DNA of 14,726 nt from JBFHER01 sp041584055 (GTDB lineage Bacteria; Bacteroidota; Bacteroidia; Bacteroidales; UBA5342), in assembly GCA_041584055.1 (NCBI GenBank), contig JBFHER010000074.1, positions 1 to 14,726 of the forward strand, written 5' to 3'. The notes under the pieces are model-generated. The model was not told the origin of the DNA. It saw only the letters and a list, made by a program, of their open reading frames with translations, and did no database searches. The first letter of the stretch is position 1, and each line of letters opens with the position of its first letter. Shown in pieces: positions 6,537 through 12,329 of this stretch. The position numbers were made by a program, and so were the translations under genes.

Positions 6537-6739
6537 TACCTTCCTTTCTTTTTTATGACGAATTGATACGATTTGCCATTTTTTGTAATAAATAACCGGT
6601 TTCTGGCTTTCGGTTGTTCTTCTGGATTGAAGCATTTATGAACGAAAATGCACAAAATGCACGGATAAAAAAGGAAGCTGATGATGATCAAAAAGCGTGT
6701 TTTCATTGTTATTCTTTTGTGATATAAAGTTTAACAACT

Positions 6740-7444
6740 ATGATTTCAATGCGGGAAGTAATGCGTGAACTGGAGTCTATGGGAACGGCTCAAAATCGTA
6801 AGATATATCAGCGTCATGGTGCAGGGGAGGTGCTTTTTGGGGTCTCATTTGCGAATCTTAAAAAGCTGAAACGCAAAGTGGTTTCTGCTGAGGGTAAAAA
6901 AGGCGTCAATCATGAATTGTCACTGGCGCTCTGGAACACTGGGAATGCGGATGCACAAACATTTGCAACATTGATTGCAGAGCCGGCAAAACTAAATGTC
7001 GAAACATTGGAATCGTGGGTAGAAGGACTTCGATATTACTTATTAGCCGATTTAATCGGTGATGTTGCGGCACAGTCACCGGCAAGCATGCAACTCTTGA
7101 AAAACTGGACATCGTCTAAAATAGAATTCAAGAAAAGAACCGGATATGCACTTTTAAATTATCTGGCCAGAGAGGATATGCATCTGGCGGATTCATTTTT
7201 TGAACCCTACATCAAGGTCATTGAGCGTGAGTTACAAGCCTCGGATAACAGGGCAAAGGAGGGCATGAACAACTGTTTGATAGCCATTGGTGGAAGAAGT
7301 GCATCCTTAAAGGATCAGGTGCTTCAAGCTGCAAAATCCATTGGAGTGGTCGAAATTGATCACGGCGAAACAAGCTGTAAAACCTTTGTGATTGAAGCTT
7401 ATGTCAATAAAATATGGGACCGTAAAAAATTACGGTCAAAGTGA
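6740..7444 (+). CDS. DNA alkylation repair (AlkD-like HEAT-repeat) family protein
   Basis: A 234-residue all-helical protein of the AlkD-like family, whose characterised members remove 3- and 7-alkylpurines from DNA. Family marks are FGVSFANLKKLKRKV near residues 33-47, HELSLALWNTGNADAQTFATLIA at 58-80 and the conserved C-terminal VEIDHGETSCKT (204-215), shared by a branch of bacterial homologues. Trp93 and Asp104 lie where AlkD has active-site residues, but without an alignment I cannot show that the catalytic Asp is kept; some family members are not glycosylases. It stands alone, about 200 bp after the helicase, and 134 bp before topoisomerase III. Start ATG 6740; an in-frame ATG four codons on is also possible. 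Confidence 0.82.
   Translation: MISMREVMRELESMGTAQNRKIYQRHGAGEVLFGVSFANLKKLKRKVVSAEGKKGVNHELSLALWNTGNADAQTFATLIAEPAKLNVETLESWVEGLRYYLLADLIGDVAAQSPASMQLLKNWTSSKIEFKKRTGYALLNYLAREDMHLADSFFEPYIKVIERELQASDNRAKEGMNNCLIAIGGRSASLKDQVLQAAKSIGVVEIDHGETSCKTFVIEAYVNKIWDRKKLRSK
7418..7437. other. Hairpin overlapping the 3' end of the AlkD-like gene
   Basis: GACCGTAA (7418-7425), AAAA loop, TTACGGTC (7430-7437), ending 4 bp before the stop codon. There is no T run after it, so it may protect the message end or be a weak terminator. Confidence 0.3.
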
Positions 7445-7552
7445 AACCTTCATTCTCCATTAACCCGGTTTGCGGGAGTCAGAATTCTGTCCCTGACAAA
7501 GCATTGTTGATAAATGAATTCCACATCCGTTCTGATGTTCTTTGAATCTTAT

Positions 7553-7560
7553 TATTTTTG
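7553..7560 (+). promoter_or_regulatory. -7 promoter box of topoisomerase III gene
   Basis: TATTTTTG fits TAnnTTTG and would start transcription about 12 nt before the ATG at 7579, a leader length usual in Bacteroidota. No TTG is clear at -33. Confidence 0.45.
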
Positions 7561-7578
7561 GGGTTTTAAAATACCTCA

Positions 7579-9930
7579 ATGAAAGTTTGTATTGCAGAAA
7601 AACCAAGCGTGGCAAAAGACATTGCAAAAGTTTTAGGTGCAACCAACCGTAAGGATGGTTACATGGAAGGTAATGGTTATCAGGTTACCTGGACTTTTGG
7701 TCATTTCTGCACATTGAAGGAACCACACGAATACAATGCAAACTGGAAACGATGGACCCTGTATGATTTGCCGGTTATTCCCGATCGCTTTGGGATCCGT
7801 TTAATAGACGATTCCGGCGTTAAAAAGCAATTTGGGATTATAGAAAAGCTCGTTGGTGCTGCGACGGAAGTCATAAATTGTGGGGATGCAGGCCAGGAAG
7901 GGGAGCTAATACAACGCTGGGTGCTCCAAAAAGCAGCATGCAAATGCCCCGTAAAAAGATTGTGGATCTCATCCCTGACTGAGGATGCAATAAAGGAGGG
8001 TTTTACGAAATTAAAACCGGAATCAGAATTCGACCAGTTATACCTTGCGGGAATGGCACGTGCAGTCGGTGACTGGCTTTTGGGAATTAATGCCACACGT
8101 CTGTATACCCTGAAGTATGGCCGAAACAGACAATTGTTGTCACTGGGACGTGTTCAAACACCAACATTGGCGCTCCTTGTGCATCGACAGCAGGAAATTG
8201 AAGGTTTTAAGCCAAGCCCTTATTGGGAATTAAAAACAGTCTACAGGGAAGTTGAATTTAATGCAACAGAAGGGAGGTATACCGACAAAGAAAAGGCTGA
8301 AGCTGCCATGCAGGAAGTGGCAAATAAGCCTTTTGAGATTGACAGCATGGAGTCGAAAGAGGGGAACGATTATGCGCCCCGCTTATTTGACCTGACTTCC
8401 TTGCAGGTGGATTGCAACCGAAAGTTTGGCTTCACCGCAGACAAAACCCTCAAGCTTATACAATCACTTTATGAAAAGAAAGTTGCAACCTATCCAAGGG
8501 TTGATACCACCTATTTAAGCAATGATATTTACCCGAAGGTTCCGGGGATTTTGAAAGGCATGCGTGGATATGAATCATTTGTTGCCCCGTTACTTAAAAC
8601 AAAGATTCGCAAGAGTAAAAAGGTCTTTGATGATAAAAAAGTAACAGATCACCATGCCATTATACCCACCGGGGTTGCACCGATTGGTTTGTCGCAGGAT
8701 GAAATGAATGTGTATGATCTGATTGCACGTCGTTTTCTGGCTGCTTTCTATCCGGATTGTAAGGTCATGTTAACGGTGGTGCTTGGGCATGCCGGGTCAG
8801 AAAATTTTAAAGCAACGGGAAAACAGATTCTGGAACCAGGTTGGAGGGTTGTGATTGGAACAAAAGATGATAAAGATGATGAGCAACAACTCATGCCTGC
8901 ATTCGAAAAAGGAGAATCAGGATCGCATAAGCCAACCCTCCAGGAAAAACAAACCCAGCCTCCCAAATATTTCACAGAAGCATCATTGTTAAGAGCCATG
9001 GAAACCGCCGGGAAGCAAATGGATGATGACACACTTCGGGAAGCCTTAAAAGAAAACGGGATTGGCCGTCCTTCCACGCGCGCGAGTATCATAGAAACCC
9101 TGTTCAGAAGAAAGTATATTCTGCGTGATAAACGCCGTATTCTTGCAGCACCAACTGGCGTAAGCCTGATTAATACGATTCGGAACGAGTTGCTTAAATC
9201 CGCTGAACTGACGGGTCTTTGGGAGAAAAAATTGCGAGGCATCGAACGGGGAGAGTATGAGTTGCAATTGTTTGTTGGAGAACTAAAAGCAATGGTGCAG
9301 GAGGTGGTGGATGTGGTTAAAAACGATCACAGTGGCATCACCATTGAGGCTGTGGAAGAAGCATCAAAAGTTGAGCAAAAATCAACAAAGTCTGCTGCTC
9401 CTGTTGAAAAACAAAAATGTCCCAAATGTGAGTCCGGCGAAATATTAAAGGGAAAATCCGCCTACGGTTGCAGCCGTTGGAAAGAAGGGTGTGATTTTCG
9501 CATTGATTTTATTCAGTTTGGCAAGAAGCTAAGCAATAAGCAATTTGAACAACTTTTCTTGAAAGGAAAAACAAACCTGATCAAAGGATTCAGCATTGAA
9601 GGGGAGAAAAAGGATGGGAAGCTGGCATTGGAAAGTGATGGTACAATAACGTTTCTTGAGAAGGAAGAAGCAGCCGTTGTTTGTCAGGTATGCAAGTCAG
9701 GCGAAATCATCAAGGGCAAAACTGCCTATGGTTGCAATAACTTCCGGAACGGATGCCGGTTTCGAATCCCATTCGAATATGGCGGGAAAAAAATTAGCAT
9801 GGAGCTGGTGCGACGCCTTGTGGCAAAAGGATCAAGCACACTTTTAAAAGACGTGGAAATGAACGGGCAAAAGCAAGATGGATACTTCATCATTGATAAA
9901 AATGGACAGTTTGGATTTAAATCTGTTTAA
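7579..9930 (+). CDS. topB: DNA topoisomerase III (type IA) with two C-terminal zinc-finger repeats
   Basis: A type IA topoisomerase that nicks single-stranded DNA through a 5'-phosphotyrosine and decatenates or relaxes negatively supercoiled DNA. The 783-residue protein has a Toprim domain (1-~140: EKPSVAKDIAKVLG with Glu7, and CGDAGQEGEL at 101-110 with Asp103 and Glu107/Glu109). The catalytic Tyr305 lies in ATYPRVDTTYLS. DHHAIIPTG (357-365) and ENGIGRPSTRASII (492-505) are further type IA motifs. The C-terminus has two tandem modules of about 80 residues, each with four Cys (614/617/631/638 and 702/705/719/726), that should bind zinc and DNA. TopB copies also travel on conjugative elements, but no such genes are nearby, so this looks like the chromosomal enzyme. 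Confidence 0.95.
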   Translation: MKVCIAEKPSVAKDIAKVLGATNRKDGYMEGNGYQVTWTFGHFCTLKEPHEYNANWKRWTLYDLPVIPDRFGIRLIDDSGVKKQFGIIEKLVGAATEVINCGDAGQEGELIQRWVLQKAACKCPVKRLWISSLTEDAIKEGFTKLKPESEFDQLYLAGMARAVGDWLLGINATRLYTLKYGRNRQLLSLGRVQTPTLALLVHRQQEIEGFKPSPYWELKTVYREVEFNATEGRYTDKEKAEAAMQEVANKPFEIDSMESKEGNDYAPRLFDLTSLQVDCNRKFGFTADKTLKLIQSLYEKKVATYPRVDTTYLSNDIYPKVPGILKGMRGYESFVAPLLKTKIRKSKKVFDDKKVTDHHAIIPTGVAPIGLSQDEMNVYDLIARRFLAAFYPDCKVMLTVVLGHAGSENFKATGKQILEPGWRVVIGTKDDKDDEQQLMPAFEKGESGSHKPTLQEKQTQPPKYFTEASLLRAMETAGKQMDDDTLREALKENGIGRPSTRASIIETLFRRKYILRDKRRILAAPTGVSLINTIRNELLKSAELTGLWEKKLRGIERGEYELQLFVGELKAMVQEVVDVVKNDHSGITIEAVEEASKVEQKSTKSAAPVEKQKCPKCESGEILKGKSAYGCSRWKEGCDFRIDFIQFGKKLSNKQFEQLFLKGKTNLIKGFSIEGEKKDGKLALESDGTITFLEKEEAAVVCQVCKSGEIIKGKTAYGCNNFRNGCRFRIPFEYGGKKISMELVRRLVAKGSSTLLKDVEMNGQKQDGYFIIDKNGQFGFKSV
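9418..9927 (+). repeat. Tandem duplicated Topo C-terminal zinc module (within topB)
   Basis: Two protein-level repeats, 9418-9651 and 9682-9927. Both follow CxxC..SGEI.KGK.AYGC.......C.FRI, then a GKK.S segment and a final DG-type strand. Spacing between the Cys residues is identical (3, 14, 7), indicating an old internal duplication. Confidence 0.75.
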
Positions 9931-10066
9931 AATGACGATAAACGTGCTTTATTCTTGAGCCCGTTTTGATGTCTCTCCGTGTTTTTTAAATGGTTGTACC
10001 TTCTTTAAAACTTGGTCTTGTGGCATTTTTTTAAACAATCCTGAATCGTTTTTGGTTCTATTTTTG

Positions 10067-10612
10067 ATGGAAAGGTACATTGCAATTCTCAGAGGCATCA
10101 ATGTTGGTGGCAAACGAAAAATTCTTATGGCAGATCTTAGACAGATGTTTGCCGCTTTGGGGTTTTCTCAGATTGAAAGCTACATCCAAAGTTGTAATGT
10201 TGTTTTCTCTTCAGATAAATTACAAGAAAATATGAATTTAGCTGCTTTGGTGGAGGATGAAATTGCAGTTAAATTTGGATTTGAAGTCCCGGTTGTGATT
10301 CGTTCTGTTGATGCCTTAAGGAAGCTTGTTCAAAATAATCCCTTCGTTAAGAACGACAGCACCGAGAATGGAAATTTACATCTTACATTTTTAAAAGAAC
10401 ATCCCGCCGGGGAGTTGATTGAAAAGATCGAATCAAACAAATATCTTCCTGATAAATTTGTGATTTCAGGGCAGGATGTTTACTTGTATTGTGTTGGGAA
10501 ATATCATCAAACCAAACTTTCCAACAATTTCTTTGAATCAAAATTAAATGTATCTGCCACAACCCGAAACTGGAAAACCGTCCTGCGTCTTATTGAATTG
10601 GCTGAAATATAA
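10067..10612 (+). CDS. DUF1697 family protein
   Basis: A 181-residue cytosolic protein of unknown function. The family signature is at the very beginning: YIAILRGINVGGKRKILMADLRQMF, then SYIQSCNVVFSS. The typical end, including SATTRNWKTVLRLIEL, is also present, so the gene is intact. The ATG at 10067 is chosen because the conserved YIALLRGINVGG motif normally begins two to four residues after Met; an in-frame TTG at 10052 would add five residues not seen in the family. It follows topB by 136 bp and is convergent with the lysine exporter genes. No catalytic role is known. Confidence 0.88.
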   Translation: MERYIAILRGINVGGKRKILMADLRQMFAALGFSQIESYIQSCNVVFSSDKLQENMNLAALVEDEIAVKFGFEVPVVIRSVDALRKLVQNNPFVKNDSTENGNLHLTFLKEHPAGELIEKIESNKYLPDKFVISGQDVYLYCVGKYHQTKLSNNFFESKLNVSATTRNWKTVLRLIELAEI

Positions 10613-10624
10613 TTTGGCGCGTGA

Positions 10625-10654
10625 GCTGCATTCTAGCCTGCCGTTTTATGCAGC
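10625..10654. terminator. Hairpin between convergent DUF1697 and lysO genes
   Basis: GCTGCAT (10625-10631) and ATGCAGC (10648-10654) pair perfectly around a 16-nt loop. It lies between the two convergent stop codons, directly after the lysO stop. A T tract is lacking on both strands, so bidirectional termination is only suggested by position. Confidence 0.3.
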
Positions 10655-10655
10655 C

Positions 10656-11255
10656 CTACCTGATGAAAAAACCCACCAGAAATGGCACTAAGATTGTGAT
10701 CACAACCCCACTATATACGGAAACGATTGTGTAATCCTTTCCTGAAAAGCGAACAACAACCGGCAGGGTGGTATCCATGGCGGTAGCACCACCGGCCGCA
10801 ATGGGAGCAAATTTCCCAAAAAACTTAACGAGCAAAGGTGCAGCTAACAAGGTTATAAATTCCCGGGACAGATTTGAAATCAAAGCAAGGGTTCCTAGTG
10901 TTTCGCCTCTGACCTCAGATATCATAATGGAAGAAAGTGAATAATAACCCATCCCTGACGCAATTGCAAAAATGTCCTTAAGTTCATACGCATCCAGAAT
11001 AAGCCACGCGACAATGGCGCCCGACAAGGCACCAAATACAATCACCACCGGCAAAAGGATCAGCCATCCGCGCATGCGTTTCAAGGCTGCAATTGACTCC
11101 TTATCAGATCCGATGCCTATTCCCACAAAAAGCAACAAGGCATAAAGGGCATAAAGAGAATAACGATTGATATCTAATCCAGCGGGCAGCACATGAAACA
11201 GACCAAGCAGAATGCCCCCGATAAAAAAGAGTGTTATGATGAACGATCCTTTCAT
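10656..11255 (-). CDS. lysO: Lysine exporter LysO, C-terminal half (split gene)
   Basis: Inner-membrane protein matching the C-terminal part of LysO (YbjE, DUF340), which exports L-lysine and its toxic analogue thialysine in Escherichia coli. The 199-residue product has about six hydrophobic segments. Family features include LYALLLFVGIGIGSD (about 37-51), GMGYYSLSSIMISE and FGKFAPIAAGGATAMDTTLPVV. The start is taken as ATG 11255, forming an ATGA overlap with the stop of the upstream half; a longer frame to 11324 would add 23 polar residues overlapping that gene. E. coli LysO is one chain of about 300 residues, and the two halves here sum to about that size, so they presumably assemble together. 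Confidence 0.85.
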   Translation of the reverse strand: MKGSFIITLFFIGGILLGLFHVLPAGLDINRYSLYALYALLLFVGIGIGSDKESIAALKRMRGWLILLPVVIVFGALSGAIVAWLILDAYELKDIFAIASGMGYYSLSSIMISEVRGETLGTLALISNLSREFITLLAAPLLVKFFGKFAPIAAGGATAMDTTLPVVVRFSGKDYTIVSVYSGVVITILVPFLVGFFIR

Positions 11256-11530
11256 TCCGACTTTTTTGATAAAAACTGTTTCGAAAAGAACAGGATAAAA
11301 ATTAAGCTGCCTGTGGTTGCACATAAACTGATTATGATTCCGTGTAACCCAATCCTGTCAAAGTGAGTCGAAACATCCGGATTTGAGCCCGCCTGATAAC
11401 CAAGTAAAACCAATAAAAGAAGCACCGAAACAAATGACAATTGGCCAGCAAGTCGGGTGATCTTTCGTTGATTTCTTAAGAGACGGCCCGCCAGAATACC
11501 AACAATAAAAAACAAAAGGATCAATAACAT
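11252..11530 (-). CDS. Lysine exporter LysO, N-terminal half (split gene)
   Basis: A 92-residue membrane protein corresponding to the N-terminal region of LysO. It has three hydrophobic segments: MLLILLFFIVGILAG, LSFVSVLLLLVLLGYQAG, and GIIISLCATTGSLIFILFF. The loop between the first two has the family's GRLLR....I. pattern. ATG 11530 is preferred over the in-frame TTG at 11551, which adds a short polar stretch before the first membrane segment. Its TGA overlaps the ATG of the C-terminal half, so translation should be coupled and yield equal amounts. Split LysO pairs occur in other bacteria, so this is probably not a recent frameshift. Confidence 0.8.
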   Translation of the reverse strand: MLLILLFFIVGILAGRLLRNQRKITRLAGQLSFVSVLLLLVLLGYQAGSNPDVSTHFDRIGLHGIIISLCATTGSLIFILFFSKQFLSKKSE

Positions 11531-11577
11531 CGTTAAAAAGTGCAAATACAACGTCTTGACGCTGCTGATTTAAGGTG

Positions 11578-11585
11578 CAAAAGTA
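11578..11585 (-). promoter_or_regulatory. -7 promoter box for the split lysO operon
   Basis: TACTTTTG on the minus strand fits TAnnTTTG, 48 bp before ATG 11530. It is one arm of an 8-bp inverted repeat whose other arm is the plus-strand box for gmhA. No -33 TTG is clear. Confidence 0.4.
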
Positions 11586-11605
11586 TGAAAATTATATTTT
11601 TATTG

Positions 11606-11613
11606 TACTTTTG
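11606..11613 (+). promoter_or_regulatory. -7 promoter box for gmhA
   Basis: TACTTTTG fits TAnnTTTG and would give a leader of about 100 nt before ATG 11722, long for this phylum. It pairs as an inverted repeat with 11578-11585. Confidence 0.4.
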
Positions 11614-11721
11614 TTGAGCTTATATGGACCCTGTTTTTTTATGGCCACCGGTTGTTATAAGTGAATAATTTAAAACAATTAAGGACTCACACCCGAAAGT
11701 GTAGAAAAGAAAAGGAAGCGA

Positions 11722-12309
11722 ATGTCAATTAATATAGTCAAAGCAAACTTTCTGGAGGCTCAAAAAGTTCTTCAGGATTTTATCTCAGACGAAACCAATC
11801 TCGAAGCCATAGCCAGTGCCGGTGATATTATGATTGAAGCAATAAATGGCGGAAATAAAATATTTTCTGTGGGGAATGGTGGGTCTATGTGCGATGCAAT
11901 GCATTTCGCTGAAGAAATGACCGGTCGGTTCAGGCGCGACAGAGAACCGTTGCCTGCCATCTCCGTGGCAGATGCATCTCACATCACCTGTGCTGCCAAT
12001 GATTATGGGTTTGAGTCCATCTTTTCACGTTACATGGGAGCATTGGGAACCCGGGGGGACGTTTTGTTGGCAATTAGCACAAGCGGCAATTCAAAAAATA
12101 TTTATAAAACAGCAGAGCTTGCATTGCAGAAAGGCATGAAGGTGATTGGTTTGACCGGGAACGGCGGGGGAAAACTTCATGAACAATGTACGCTGGAGAT
12201 ACGAGTGCCGCATTTAGGCTGGAGTGATCGAATACAGGAAATTCATATAAAAATAATTCATACACTCATCCACTATGTTGAAGTTGGCCTGGGTGTGGGA
12301 CAAGAATAA
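11722..12309 (+). CDS. gmhA: Phosphoheptose isomerase (sedoheptulose-7-phosphate isomerase)
   Basis: Converts sedoheptulose 7-phosphate to D-glycero-D-manno-heptose 7-phosphate, the first step in ADP- or GDP-heptose synthesis for lipopolysaccharide or surface glycans. The 195-residue cytosolic SIS-domain protein has the phosphate-binding motifs SVGNGGSMCDAMHFAEEMTG (49-68) and ISTSGNS (118-124). His61 and Glu65, and Gln172 and His180, fall at the same numbers as the zinc ligands and catalytic residues of E. coli GmhA, so it should be active. The C-terminus (VEVGLGV) is also typical. It is followed after 20 bp by the DUF2723 glycosyltransferase gene, suggesting co-transcription and a link to surface or protein glycosylation; the rest of the heptose pathway is not in the window. 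Confidence 0.93.
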   Translation: MSINIVKANFLEAQKVLQDFISDETNLEAIASAGDIMIEAINGGNKIFSVGNGGSMCDAMHFAEEMTGRFRRDREPLPAISVADASHITCAANDYGFESIFSRYMGALGTRGDVLLAISTSGNSKNIYKTAELALQKGMKVIGLTGNGGGKLHEQCTLEIRVPHLGWSDRIQEIHIKIIHTLIHYVEVGLGVGQE

Positions 12310-12329
12310 ATCAAACCAAAGATATAAGA

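Noticed and set aside
6681..6722. Tiny ORF MIKKRVFIVILL ahead of the AlkD-like gene
   Set aside because: Only 12 codons, with no family match, promoter or ribosome-binding context; not supportable as a gene or leader peptide.
7579..9930. topB as a sign of an integrative conjugative element
   Set aside because: No relaxase, traG/virB, integrase or attachment repeats are visible nearby; the neighbours are ordinary chromosomal genes.
10059..10066. TATTTTTG matching the -7 promoter consensus just before the DUF1697 ATG
   Set aside because: Transcription would begin downstream of the ATG at 10067, which is required for the conserved N-terminus, so the match is probably fortuitous.
11256..11324. 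Longer start for the LysO C-terminal half
   Set aside because: The extra 23 residues are polar, overlap the upstream half by 73 bp and lack family similarity; the ATGA overlap at 11252-11255 is far more typical.
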